From contig NC_091123.1 of assembly GCF_040183065.1 (NCBI RefSeq), positions 8,997,001 through 9,061,000 on the forward strand: 64,000 nt of DNA, given 5' to 3'. The stretch comes from Periplaneta americana. Its lineage: Eukaryota > Arthropoda > Insecta > Blattodea > Blattidae. The notes beneath the pieces are model-generated. The model saw nothing but the letters and a program-made list of their open reading frames with translations. It did not search any database and was not told where the DNA came from. Positions 10,780-22,629 of the stretch are shown piece after piece (positions within the stretch are counted from its first letter, which is position 1; every line of letters starts with the position of its first letter). The translations under genes and the position numbers were made by a program.

Positions 10780-12255
10780 TTACTTACAAATGGCTTTTAA
10801 GGAACCCGAAGGTTCATTGCCGCCCTCACATAAGCCCGCCAGCGGTCCCTAACCCGTGCAAGATTAGTCCAGTCTCTATCATCATATCCCACCTCCCTCA
10901 AATCCATTTTAATATTATCCTCCCATCTATGTCTCGGCCTCCCCAAAGGTCTTATTCCCTCTGGCCTCCCAACTAACAATCATATGCATTTCTGGATTCG
11001 CCCATACGTGCTACATGCCCTGCCCATCTCAAACGTCTGGATTTTAAGTTCCTAATTATGTCAGGTGAAGAATACAATGCGTGCAGTTCTGTGTTGTGTA
11101 ACTTTCTCCATTCTCCTGTAACTTCATCCCGCTTAGCCCCAAATATTTTCCTAAGCACCTTATTCTCAAACACCCTTAACCTATGTTCCTCTCTCAGAGT
11201 GAGAGTCCAAGTTTCACAACCATACAGAAGAACCGGTAATATAACTGTTTTATAAATTCTAACTTTCAGATTTTTTGACAGCAGACTGGATGATAAGAGC
11301 TTCTCAACCGAATAATAACACGCACTTCCCATATTTATTCTGTGTTTAATTTCCTCCCGAGTGTCATTTATATTTGTTACTGTTGCTCCAAGATATTTGA
11401 ATTTTTCCACCTCTTCGAAGGATAAATCTCCAATTTTTATATTTCCATTTCGTACAATATTCTGGTCACGAGACATAATCATATACTTCGTCTTTCCGGG
11501 ATTTACTTCCAAACCGATCGCTTTACTTGCTTCAAGTAAAATTTCCGTGTTTTCCCTAATCGTTTGTGTATTTTCTTCTAACATATTCACGTCATCTGCA
11601 TAGACAAGAAGCTGATGTAACCCGTTCAATTCCAAACCCTGCCTGTTATCCTGAACTTTCCTAATGGCATATTCTAGAGCGAAGTTAAAAAGTAAAGGTG
11701 ATAGTGCATCTCCCTGCTTTAGCCCGCAGTGAATTGGAAAAGCATCAGATAGAAACTGACCTATACGGACTCTGCTGTATGTTTCACTGAGACACATTTT
11801 AATTAATCGAACTAGTTTCTTGGGAATACCAAATTCAATAAGAATATCATATAATACTTCCCTCTTAACCGAGTCATATGCCTTTTTGAAATCTATGAAT
11901 AACTGATGTACTGTACCCTTATACTCCCATTTTTTCTCCATTATCTGTCGAATACAAAAAATCTGATCAATAGTCGATCTATTACGCCGAAAACCGCACT
12001 GATGATCCCCAATAATTTCATCTACGTACGGAGTTAATCTTCTCAAAAGAATATTGGACAAAATTTTGTACGACGTCAACAAAAGTGATATTCCTCGAAA
12101 GTTACCACAGTTGGTTTTGTCCCCCTTTTTAAAAATAGGTAAAATTATGGACTCCTTCCATTGTTCTGGTACAATTTCCTTTTCCCAAATAGCAAGCACA
12201 AGTTTATAAATTTCGCTATATAATGCCCTTCCACCCTCTTGTATTAATTCAACAA
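10780..12255 (-). mobile_element. LINE, RTE-like, 5'-truncated (copy 2, longest)
   Basis: A minus-strand frame of 408 codons (10973-12199) encodes a reverse transcriptase with [18 protein letters not shown], the CGLKQGD motif, the YADD catalytic box ([11 protein letters not shown]) and a C-terminal part with [10 protein letters not shown] and [13 protein letters not shown]. The remaining C-terminus (WEDNIKMDLREVGYDDRDW) is in another frame at 10797-10979, so one frame change has occurred. Homology continues upstream to about 12255. The endonuclease domain is missing. The 3' end carries a short AAGT-type simple tail (10775-10790 on plus). RTE-like is my best clade guess. Confidence 0.88.
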
Positions 12256-12269
12256 TAACAAAAAAGAAA

Positions 12270-12774
12270 TGTCAATTCAATTCAATTCAATTTATAAAGC
12301 CATTAAACATACATTGATAGGCTCGTAACAATACAGAAGGGAAAAAAAACATACATTTGAAAATACACATATAATTGAAAACGGTAAAGTTTAATTAGAA
12401 TGAAAACACAAAACATGTGAAGCTCTAAAAATTAATGAAAACACTTCACTCTTAATGTAATATTTGTATCTAAATGTAAATAACTTTATTTATTAAAAAC
12501 AATTTATGTTAAGAAACTCATCTGCAGAGTAGAAAGAATTAATCAAAAGCCAATTATAAAATCTAGTTTTGAAACTATTGGTTGGAAACTTATAATATTG
12601 ACTGGGAAGCTTATTATATAATTTCATCCCCATGACAGAAAAATTTGTACTAGTTTTATGTAATCTACAGTATGGAATATTAATTTGTTCACTATTTCTA
12701 ATTTCATGATCATGTATGTTGGCTACTAATGAGTAATTGCAGTCTATATTTTGTCGAGTGTAAAGAACTAGGTC

Positions 12775-12838
<64 letters not shown>

Positions 12839-13340
12839 TTATGACAGTTAATATCTGTGATTATTTGAAAAGTAGTCGACAATGTTCAAGATAGTTTGAT
12901 TGACATAGAATTCTAATGGCTTTCTTTTGCAAAATCAAGACACTCCCAATTTTGCTACTATTTCCCCAGAAATTAAAGCATGCCGAATTATCGACTGAAA
13001 GAACGAGAAGTAGGCGCATCTTAAATAATTTTGAGAAACGCAAGTCATTAATTTCTTTAATAAATATATAACTCTTGATAACTTTGTGCATATATATTCG
13101 ATATGTTTTCCCCATGTTAAACTGGAGTCTATAAAAAGTCCTAGAAATTTGGTACAGTTTTGTGTGTTGTCCTTTTTTATTACATAATTTAGGCTAAAAG
13201 TTATGGTGATAGTCTTTTCTTGATTAAGCAAAAAACCATTAGATTCAAACCATAAAGCCATCTGTGATAGAATATCATTGCTTAGAGCATGTAATTCATT
13301 CAGAGTAGAGCTAGAACATAAGAATGTAGTGTCATCATCC
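12270..13340 (-). mobile_element. LINE of a second family (CR1/Jockey-like), 5'-truncated
   Basis: The minus strand reads from inside the reverse-transcriptase catalytic box (DDTTFLCSSSTLNELHALSN near 13341) through KFLGLFIDSSLTWGKHIEYI to a C-terminus with MKLYNKLP. Several frame changes separate the pieces. A long (AT)n microsatellite at about 12777-12834 has expanded inside the coding part. The 3' end has a (TTGAA)n-like tail (12270-12292). It abuts the preceding LINE almost directly. Confidence 0.8.
12777..12834. repeat. AT dinucleotide microsatellite
   Basis: An uninterrupted (AT)n run lying within the LINE at 12270-13340. Confidence 0.95.
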
Positions 13341-13738
13341 TGGCCCTTAAGTCACTGGTGTAGGACCATGAAATTATACATGCAAATTTCGACTTTGGTG
13401 AGAAATTGCCAGTTATTTTTGCCTAGAGCCCTCCATCCCCTAACAGGGACAGAGTTATTTTATGTGTCTAAATTTACGACAAGGGTCTCCCTCCTGGAGG
13501 AAGTCCTGCTAAAGATTCATTGCCCTTGGCCGTGTTTGAACCGCGAACCTCGACCGTGGTGATCTCTAAGCTACCAATGACAGGAAAAAGAGGAGGATAA
13601 ATGAAGAGGATGAAGGAGGCAGTCGATAAAAAGAAGGAGCAGCAGAAGAAATGCTGTGTGATCATGTAGCCCCGCCACCTGTCAGATGCACGCGGCCAGT
13701 GCAAGGCGGGCGTGACGAAGGCCGGGAGGGAGGCTGGA

Positions 13739-13745
13739 TTTATAG
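13739..13745 (+). promoter_or_regulatory. TATA-like box upstream of the lectin gene
   Basis: TTATAGC lies about 60 bp before the lectin ATG, in a locally GC-rich stretch. Candidate initiator CAG triplets follow at about 13768 and 13782. The spacing is plausible for a core promoter, but no transcript evidence is available. Confidence 0.35.
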
Positions 13746-13803
13746 CGCCGGCGGTGGCGGCGGCCCGCAGAATCGCTCTCGCAGTTCACCGAAGAGGATC
13801 ACG

Positions 13804-14104
13804 ATGAAGAGTCTGGTGCTGATCGCGCTGTCCCTGTGCACGCTGGCCGGTTCGTCCGCGGACGCCGCCGTCGTCAAGCTGAGGGCGAAGCTGGTGGCAC
13901 GCGCCAAGGTCTCGGGTCCCGGGTTCTCGGCCCTGGCCAGCTCCGTGCAGCACTGCCTGGCGCTGTGCAACAAGCGCCCCGACGACTGCGACGCCATCAA
14001 CTTCCACGAGCCCAGCGGCAAGTGCAGGTTCCTCCAGAGGTGCGCCCCCATCAGCGTCGGGGCCAAGAACCCTGACTACTACTTCTACTCCAAGAGACCG
14101 CAGA
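13804..14104 (+). CDS. Lectin gene exon 1: signal peptide and PAN/apple-like module
   Basis: Encodes residues 1-100 plus one base. The donor is A|GTGAGT at 14105. The ATG is preceded by a GC-rich leader and followed directly by a hydrophobic signal sequence. Confidence 0.85.
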
Positions 14105-17100
14105 GTGAGTATGAATTGCTTACAGTAGAGCCGGGCTCAAATCCCGGCGTCTGAACGCAGATTTATAGCCTCCAACAAAAGCTGGGTGCCTTATACTTGT
14201 TATGGGAAGGCTTTACAGACAGCCCCAGTTCCAGAAGTTTGAGATAATTTCAAATGAAGAGTACAGGGGAAAAACGTTTTACTTTTTTTACAGGAGAGCA
14301 AGTTAAAAGTTTCAAGGCCCATTATATTATATTGTCTTTGGGTTATCATTCTTCAAATTTCTTTTGGATGACGAGGCTGTTATTCTGTACAGTTGAACTA
14401 CACACACCTACATAACCTGAGCTATTAACATGACATTTAAAACAGAAAATTGATCAGTTTGGATTCATCAAGTTTTTCCTCTGTGCTCTTCAAATGTTTC
14501 TTATTTTATGACTGAATACACATTATACTGTATATTTAATATCGTTATTTAGGTAATGTTACTACAGGGATAATGAAGTCTGAAATCGCTTAGTACGAAT
14601 AGGGTAAAGGTCGGTAATATTGTGATACGAGTAGTATTGTGATAGGCCTAGTTCTTTTTGAGAATTTATTACAATTTTACTGAGCGAGAGGACTAGTTTT
14701 GTGCAGAAACTTGTCCATGAACATTCCCTTACTACGTTGACGCAAAAAACCGATCTTCCTTTCGCTCAGTAAAATTGTAATAAATTCTCAAAAAGAACTA
14801 TCACAATATTACTCATATCACAGTATTACCAACCTTTACCCTATATGTCTGATAGATTTACTGTTTGTTACGTAAATAGCCTGTACATGTGTATAGAACA
14901 TAAGGATTTAAATTGACATGAGAAACCTATGTATAAAATAATGAAGAAATAAATTAATGAGTGGACCATGTTTAGAAATTAGTAGACTTTCACAATTATT
15001 TGCAAAACAAGAGGACATCAGACTTTGACTTAGCAACCATAAATGATGTTCTCTTGTTTCACAAATTGACAAAGCTGCTTATTTCTAAATATGACCCATT
15101 GATTAAGTTATTCCTTCATTGTTTTCATACATAGATTTCTTATGGAAATATTAAATCCCTATAGCTGCATCTACACGGTTAAACTATCCATGCTATATAT
15201 ATATTGCTTAAGCTTATTTGAATCTCAAAATCGCGGTCGAACTCTCCTGCTAGTGATTTTCAGATTAAACAAGCAAAACAATTTTCAGTTTACTCACGGC
15301 CACCTAGAACAATCTTCTCTATTTTCCTCTTTTCTCTTAGTCTCCTCATATTATCCATATAATTATGTATCTTAATGTTGTTTATCATCTGATATCTTCT
15401 TCTGTCCCGTTCACAATTCCTTCCAGTGCATCCTTCAGTAGGCAGTATAATTTCAGCCAGTGGCCCAACCAATTCTTTTTTCTCTTCCTGATCAGTTTCA
15501 TCATCATTCTTTCTTCACCCACTCTTTCCAACAGCTTCATTTCTTATTCTGTCTGTCCATTTCACAAGCTCCATTCTTCTCCATATCCACATTTCAAATG
15601 CTTCTATTCGTTTCTCTCCACTTCCTCGTAATGTCCATGTTTCTGCCCCATACAATGCCACACTTCACACAAAACACTTCACTAGTCTCTTCCTTTGTTC
15701 TTTTTTCAGCGGTCCGCAGAAGATGCTCCTTTTTCTATTAAAAGCTTCCTTTGTCATTGCTATCCTCCTTTTGACTTCCTGACAGCAGCTCATATTACTG
15801 CTTATAGTAATACACCCCAAGTATTTGAAACTGTCCACTTGCTCTACTTTACCATTGTCATTTAGAATCCGTTTTATTATTTATTTTATTCTTTATTTTT
15901 CTTCCGATAACTATGGTCTTCGTCTTATTTGAATTTATCTTCAGCCCGTACTGCTTACAGCTGTCATTTAGCTCAGTAGCATTCCCTTCTCTTCTGCTAA
16001 AAATGTCATACCATCAAATAGCCCTAAAGTTGTGCGTGTGTATATATGCAGTGTATGTTAACATTTGTTTTTTCTTGCGGATTACCTTCCTCCACCCGTC
16101 TATTTCTCACAGAGTTTATCGGTCGAATTTTCTACGCCTCGTATGTCAATGAGCTCGATTAATCACACTGTTGACGTCAAGTCGTTCAGCTGCATTCAGC
16201 GCTTAACAACGCTTTCACATTTCAGCTAAGTTTAATTGTTGCGAAACCCAGTACTGAATCTGCACTAGTTTCACCGTTGTTTCGTAGAATGTTCAATAGC
16301 CATGACATAACATTGCCATTATTACATAACGATTATGTTTATAGAGTTTCTACCAATACTTTAAGGACATCCCTTCAAAAGTAGTGTTCCACTTTTGTCC
16401 TTATACTTATGTCAAACCCCCTGAGGGACTGTGAAAAATGAAGTTTGTTTACTGCAAACCCAACTTGTTTATCTTTAAAACTATGGATTATATAACCATT
16501 TTTCTGATATGAAAACGTATTGAAAAATTACATTTTTGTAGGAAAATAATTACTCCAGAATGGATATACTTATAGGAATGAATTTTAGGCTAAAGTTGGA
16601 TATTACCTCAAGTCATTCTTCCACATCCCAATAATCCGCCACTTCACGTCCACTCACTGAATTTCGACCCATTTCCAATGTTTTTTTTTTTTTTTTCAAG
16701 AAAGATATCTAAACTTTCCACACCTGTAGCAAACTCCATAGCTGATTACTAAAAATGGGGGGACTAAGTTGATTGACCACTGTTACCAACGCCCAATGTT
16801 ATGATCTAAGTGGCAGTTGCGGTCCAGGCCAATTTGCCGCGAATTTCAAACTCAAGAGAATTGAAAAAAAATGTCAGTTTTTTCAATCTGGATTACAAGG
16901 CGTCAACGAGCTGTCACAAATTTTTAACAAAAAGTAATAATTGCACATGAAGCCTTTCAGATATATCTAACGCTATCCCAAAATTCATTAATCTAAGTAC
17001 ACCCATTCTGAAGTAATTAATTTTTTCATACAAAAATGTAATTTTTAATAAGTTTTCATAACAAAAATTGTTATATAATCCATACATTGGGTTTGCAGTA

Positions 17101-20100
17101 AAAAAGCTTCATTTTTTTTCATAGGCATTTAGTCCCTGTATAAACATCAAGGGGTTTGACTTAAGTATGAGGACAGGAATGAAACATCACTTTTGAAGGG
17201 ATATCCTTAAAGTATTGGTAGGAATTCTAAATGTAGTCAGAAGACCATGTAGAAAATTTAGTGGCTGAATGGAATAAGGGCCCATCCCAATTCCAGTAAA
17301 TTTTCACATCTATAGCATTACTAATTGTAGAGAGTGATCCCACAGTCCATTTTTATGAAAGGACTGATCTAATTTTTTTATCCATCGGTCTACCGACGTG
17401 AACGAGTTCTCAACTGACATGCACAATAACACAAACTTTTAGACAAGGATTGGCGTTGTTTTGAAGAAAACAAGCTTAAAGTAGGCCTATGACAGAGGTT
17501 TCAGACGTAATCATAAATATGTATACAATATGTGTGTAAATCATACAAATGGGCAAATGGACTGAGAGAGTATTTAAATCACACTTTTCAATTTCTCTTT
17601 GTAACTATACAAGTCTTACATTATTTATTGGCATGTATTGCGTAAAATACACATCGATCTTTATACTCGAAAATGTGTAGGGGCCTGGATTAATTAATTA
17701 CCTAAATATTACATGTTTAACTGAAGCCTGTTATTTTCAAACCGAGAGTGGGATGGGCCCTTATTCCATTCAGCCACTCAATTGCTAAATACGCGAGATC
17801 CGAGCACTCATGTGGGAGAAGTAAATACTTGCATAAAAGCAACGGAGCTGGTATATCTGTAAAATACATGTCGAAAAATTGTGTTTTATACCGTAAAATG
17901 TATTCGCGATGACGTAGAGTGAATCAGAGCCCAGTAAAAACAAATCGTGAATCCACTACGTTTCGTTATAGCGAACATGAGTGAAAGCGAGCAAGTAGCT
18001 CGAATGATCTGATTTCATGGCGCTGATGTGAAAATTACGCTTGAGTTGTCTCAGCCTTCGGGCAAGAGCTGTCTTCCACGCAGCCACTCTCCACTGCGCA
18101 TAATGTGGTTTGCATAAATTGAAGCTTCACGAGAAGCACAAAATTACAAAGACTTTTGTAAAATACTAAATAGTAACAATCCTAGTCATGGATACATACA
18201 AAATGAATCATTTATTCTATATGCATATTAGTAAGTATGGTTTACCTATAGTATTAGGCGCGTTTCTGGACAAGTTAACTCGCTAGTAACAGCCCTCAGT
18301 TCGGAAAGATGTCATACACTTGTAACTCTAACATCTTTTCCCCTTGCCACTTCTGATGGACCCCTGTGTAATGAACGTGGTGATTACTCTAGCAACTGGT
18401 AGACTATGTCAAGGTGAAGGACAAGTGTAATGAACAGACCAGTTTGCACGGACGGGAACCAAGGAATATGTTATTAGTGAGAGCGAACACCAATTACGCA
18501 GATATAGGTATGTTCGTATGTACAGCCCTCTTCCTCTAGAAAGTGATAATCGGAACGCAGCCATAGTGAGTAATCTTATCGATCACTGCCCTTACTAGTC
18601 GTATTAGGGCTATTTAAATAACTACACATTTGTGGCTGATTGAAGGTTCATTGCAGAGCGTGTAATATTGCAGGGCATAGTTGAGGATATTTGAGCTAAT
18701 ATTTTTACTGTCATTATAGACAACAGTACATATAAATTGTGTAAAATAAACGTAAAAGTGACAAAAAACAGTGTACTGAGAGACACTGAAATACCAAAAG
18801 GCACAGAAAGTGTGTTGAACGCAACAAAAAAAGAACTAGTGCCATAAAAATCTCAAAATTATGAAGATATTAACCCGACGTCTAGCATGGATTTGTGTTG
18901 CCTACCATGAAGTTCAATGCTAATATCCCAATTAATAAATTAAATAATCTCCATTTTAGGGAATTTATAGAAAAGTACATATAAATTTAGTGAGTTTTCA
19001 GTGATGAGCGAGATTCAATATCCTAATGAAATGCGAAAAAAATATGGCACAATAAGAATAACTTGTACTACATCATGCACCAATAACGTCATGTGTTATT
19101 GAAAGAATTTCTTGCAATGTAAAATATGTTCAAGTTCCGTAACTTACGAATGCACGTTATTATTCACTGCAAAGATCACGACGAAAATGAACATCACTGC
19201 TCAAGCATGTGTTTACTAGTATAGCTTCAGAATGTCGGGGGTTGACTGTACTCCACGAACACGCAGCTAAGACCTGTTTGTTTATATCTTTATCCGTTTC
19301 ATTACCTGTGTTCGGCGTACTATATACCCAAAGTGTCTTTAACTTCAGTCTTTAGGTAGCTGGAATACGGAGCCCACACTTTGCAAATTCTCAATCAGAA
19401 TCAATTTGTGGAGCGCCTATTATATAGGCAACTTAACTTACTGGCGTGTATGTGAATGCTTCGACTATACACGCAGAGTATTACACCGTGTGCTTTTCTC
19501 GGTGTACAGGGCATAGGAATCATGCGCACTGCCTCGTATCTATGCGACAAAACTTTTTCCTAAGACTGTACATACATACATACATACATACACCTGTGGA
19601 GTGACGGTCAGCGCGTCTGGCCGCGAAACCAGGTGGCCCGGGTTCGAATCCGGGTTGGGGCAAGTTACCTCGTTGAGGTTTTTTCCGGGGTTTTCCCTCA
19701 ACCCTTTAGGAGCAAATGCTGGGTAACTTTCGGTGCTGGACCCCGGACTCATTTCACCGGCATTATCACCTTCATTTCATTCAGACGGTAAATAACCTAG
19801 ATGTTGATACAGCGTCGTAAAATAACCCAATAAGATAAGATACATACATACATGCATGCATGCATACATACATACATACATACATACATACATACATACA
19901 TACATACATACATACATACATACATACATACATACATACATACATACATACATACATACATACATACATACATACATACTTAAACCCCATTTCAATTTGG
20001 TTGATAGGCTTTCCCCTCTACTCACACTCCCTACCATCAATGAAGGGGAAGATGCTACTGTTCATCTTACAAACGTTCGACTAATTGACTTTCTACATAG

Positions 20101-22412
20101 TGACAAATTTTATTTCTGAAAGTGTTTACCGGTACTCCATATTTCTAAAGTCCGTTTATATTGAATTTTATTGCTGTTTATATTAACTGGCACATTAAAA
20201 ACAGAAGATGAACAACAGAAGATAAATGTTTTCTCCACCGCTAGTTGCTACTCTACAGCATACAAAAATGGGACAATCTGCACTGTGTCGCTCCCTCTGA
20301 CTTCATAACACGAACTAACATTCCTAAATGTAATTAATTATATTAGTTGAAAATACTGTAAGAACGACACAAAAATATACTCTAACATGTAATTGTCAAA
20401 CATCTGTGTCACTGTATTTTATATTCACTTATATACTTTATTTAATATTATATTTGCTACTGTGTACAGCTTGGGGGGTGCAGGTATAAGAGGTAACAGC
20501 TAGCAGTCTGTCACTGACGGACTCAGGGCAAGTAGAAGGGGAAAGAAATGCCTTCGCATCCTCTCAACTTGTATGAAATGTCGTTTAGACGCAGCTGATA
20601 GAAGTGTGATGTATTGACGTTGCAGTTCTGAGCGAGGGCTTCCTCTTCGAGCAGCAGAGCGAGTCCTGCCTGCGGTTGGTACGCAACCAGACGGACTTCG
20701 CCACGGCGGACATGCAGTGCGCCGAGCTGAACGGCCGTCTGGCCACGCTCAACACGCCGGCGCTCAACCAGTTCGCCGCGGGCCTGCTGCGGGCCGCAGG
20801 GGTGCAGTACGCCTGGTTTGGACTGCGGGACGTGGACGGCGAGGGGAACCCCACCCACAGCGACGGTACGTGCCTACCTGGATTATAAGAGGGGGGGATA
20901 TTGACCTTCATATTTGCAGCGTTGTTCCGTAACCCGGCTACCATCTGATTGTAAAGCTTTGCCTTGTTTTCCAAACACAAGTGAAACCAATGATATTAAA
21001 TGAAAAAGTATGTACTATACAAGGGGCAATCAATGAGTTTTCTGACTGCAGTGTAAGCAACACACAGGACAAAGCAAACGGGGGAGTTATCTAGAATCAT
21101 AGAAACGCCTGGAATCTATACTAAATGCATCACGTGAAAGGCAGAGAAGAAGACTAGCCATAAGGCGTAAATGAAGAGATTCCAGGAAAATCTCAATAGG
21201 TTCTTGTACAAAATCAGTTCAGTTTTAAGGACAGTCTGACGCTGTTTGATAGAATAACTCAAAGGCATGGAAGCAATGATCTTCAGTGATACACGTATGT
21301 ATGCTATGCCCCAAAACAAATAGTACTGAAATTATCACTCATCTGCTGTCCACGTTTCCCTAGCAACGCAGTGTTTATTTATTGTACACAATAGTTTGAC
21401 ATATTGCGAATTGAGTGCTGTGTTGATTTCTGCAATTATGGTTTTCACAACAGAGGAGAAGGTGTTTATTGTCTAATAGGTCTATTAAGTTGTTCTATGA
21501 AAATGTAAATATCCCACTGTTTTTCATTAAATAAATCACAATTAAATTATTTGGTACCCTCTGATTGAGATTCTGGCCGATATTTATATCTATTATCAGG
21601 CAGTGCATCTCACTTGACGATGTGTCAGAGAAATATTTTTTTTGTGCGTCTGAAGTCTGATTAGTGTAATATGTAGCTAGTCGGCGATATATGCAATAGA
21701 GGGGGAAGGAACTGGTCACCCTACCCCATTACCTTCTGGCCTAGTTGCCTCATAAATGGTGTCTTCTTGATATCACTTGTGAGGTTAAAACCTGTTTTCG
21801 GACAGTTGACTAAAAAACAACAACAAATGATTTGGTTTTAAATTGATATTATCTATGAACTTTTTCGTCTCCTCTTGGCTCAAAGGCAACATGTTTTCGT
21901 TAGAACTGAATGAAAGAAGGTAGGACAATTATTGTGTCTGCTTTGTGTTCAGTAAAGTAATGTGAGGAAATGAGGGATCTCATAATCCAAACGCTGAGAA
22001 ATACTGATCTACATCGCCGAACATAACTTCACTCAGACTATTTTGAAAAATAATCAGGCTATGGATATTTATACATCATGTAATGTTCAAAAGTATATGA
22101 AGTCCGATCAAATTTTAATATATTTGATTACTCATTTCACAAGTATCAGGACTGTACACATTTCACAGAATATTAATACAGATAAGTCAGTCTCTATTGA
22201 TAATATAGGCGTGGAACTCTGACAAATAATAGACTTTGCGTGTAATTTCAGGATCGAAAGCGTCTGACAGGGGCTTCTTCCTACCCGCGCCGCAGCACTG
22301 GAGGAATGACACCAACAGGAACTGCTGGGCACTCCAGGACGACGGCAAGTGGGCCGAAGTCTCGTGCAAGGGCAGGCACCTCTTCAGCATATGTGAGGTG
22401 CCGCCTTTTTGA
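13804..22412 (+). CDS. Secreted PAN/apple-like plus C-type lectin protein, three exons
   Basis: Joined exons 13804-14104, 20626-20865 and 22252-22412 give 702 nt, a 233-residue protein. Residues 1-20 form a signal peptide (MKSLVLIALSLC start). Residues 21-100 hold five cysteines (51, 55, 62, 74, 80) in a pattern like a short PAN/apple module. Residues 105-231 form a C-type lectin domain: the WFGL form of the WIGL motif (164-167) and Cys 132, 205, 219 and 228 for the two canonical disulfides. The EPN/QPD sugar motif is absent and the usual WND reads WAE (214-216), so calcium-dependent sugar binding is doubtful. N-glycosylation sequons lie at 121 and 199. Both introns are GT-AG and phase 1. Coding exons are much more GC-rich than their introns. 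A likely role is secreted recognition or immunity, by family analogy only. An in-frame ATG at 13651 exists, but the signal peptide favours 13804. Confidence 0.85.
14599..14844. mobile_element. Fold-back MITE (246 bp) in lectin intron 1
   Basis: Arms of about 90 bp (14599-14693 and 14756-14844) are imperfect reverse complements that both begin ATAGGGTAAAGGT. There is no coding sequence. The ends do not match a superfamily I can name. Confidence 0.85.
14917..15145. mobile_element. Palindromic MITE (about 230 bp), family also at 43867-44020
   Basis: The two halves are imperfect reverse complements, ends reading AAACCTATGTAT(A/G)AAA and centred near GCAACCATAAATGATG. A diverged relative lies in LRSAM1 intron 7. 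Confidence 0.8.
15285..16025 (-). mobile_element. LINE fragment, third family, 5'-truncated
   Basis: The minus strand shows, across several frames, reverse-transcriptase C-terminal phrases such as KQYGLKINSNKTKT, a TLRRTAEKRT-like linker, ALYGAETWTLRG and YMDNMRRLREKRKI. The coding path is broken several times. A 120-bp piece of the same family lies at 34028-34150. Confidence 0.75.
16339..17233. mobile_element. Long-TIR DNA transposon, non-autonomous (about 895 bp)
   Basis: Arms of about 300 bp (16339-16640 and 16925-17233) are reverse complements at most positions, starting near TTTCTACCAATACTTTAAGG on the left. The 280-bp centre has no transposase and includes a run of about 17 T. Divergence between arms suggests moderate age. 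Superfamily unknown. Confidence 0.82.
17260..17778. mobile_element. DNA transposon/MITE with 30-bp identical TIRs
   Basis: The ends at 17260-17289 and 17749-17778 are exact reverse complements, containing GGCTGAATGGAATAAGGGCC. There is no coding sequence. It lies 26 bp from the end of the preceding long-TIR element. Confidence 0.85.
17779..19568. other. Intron sequence, no feature recognised
   Basis: Part of lectin intron 1. No supported frame, inverted repeat or known repeat family was found. Confidence 0.5.
19569..19979 (+). mobile_element. tRNA-derived SINE embedded in a TACA microsatellite
   Basis: The SINE runs from about 19592 to 19842, with an A-box-like segment near 19596-19608 and an exact B box GGTTCGAATCC (19641-19651), then a conserved body (AGTTACCTCGTTGAGG, GCTGGGTAACTTTCGGTGC). 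A second copy lies at 54848-55070. (CATA)n flanks it at 19569-19591 and a 136-bp (TACA)n run at about 19843-19979, so it either inserted into the microsatellite or its tail seeded it. Confidence 0.9.
19980..20625. other. End of lectin intron 1, nothing recognised
   Basis: No repeat or gene identified before the exon 2 acceptor. Confidence 0.5.
20626..20865 (+). CDS. Lectin gene exon 2: first half of the lectin fold
   Basis: The acceptor is TTGCAG (ends 20625) and the donor G|GTACGT at 20866. It encodes residues 101-180 with CLRLV, MQCAELNGRLATL and YAWFGLRD, the hallmark first half of a C-type lectin domain. Frame is kept from exon 1 (phase 1 in, phase 1 out). Confidence 0.9.
21666..21830 (+). 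repeat. Interspersed repeat, family also at 4166-4312
   Basis: Shares the CTAGTCGGCGAT start, the CTACCCCATTA core and the CGGACAGTTGACTAAA end with the copy at 4166-4312, here followed by an AAC-type tail. It lies in lectin intron 2. Confidence 0.7.
22252..22412 (+). CDS. Lectin gene exon 3: second half of the lectin fold and stop
   Basis: The acceptor is ATTTCAG (ends 22251). It encodes NRNCWALQDDGKWAEVSCKG and LFSICEVPPF, then TGA at 22410-22412. The last two disulfide partners (Cys 219 and 228) are here. Confidence 0.9.
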
Positions 22413-22604
22413 CTGACGCCCGCTTAACTCATCATCTCATCTGAAAGCCACAGCAGCTGTGAAGCGTTTTCATTTGTATTCAAGACGAGCAAGCAGTATT
22501 AAACGCGGTGGATGTGGACATCCAGCGGCCGTGATTGGTCGCAGACCGCAGCAGCAAGGCCTCCTTGCAATCACAGATGTGGGAGGCCATGCCAAGTGTT
22601 GTGC

Positions 22605-22610
22605 AATAAA
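22605..22610 (+). terminator. Polyadenylation signal of the lectin gene
   Basis: Canonical AATAAA about 190 bp after the stop codon, giving a short 3' UTR. Confidence 0.6.
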
Positions 22611-22629
22611 CTCTTGAGGATCGTTGATG

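Noticed and set aside
13651-13806. Upstream in-frame ATG for the lectin gene
   Set aside because: The 51 extra residues would bury the signal peptide and span the TATA-like box; the start at 13804 fits a secreted protein.
13740-14066. Antisense open frames over lectin exon 1 (and 20523-20980 over exon 2)
   Set aside because: Explained by the GC-rich codon use of the real exons; no signal or domain.
19777-20119. Poly-(YVCM) and poly-(HTYI) open frames
   Set aside because: Translations of the TACA microsatellite.
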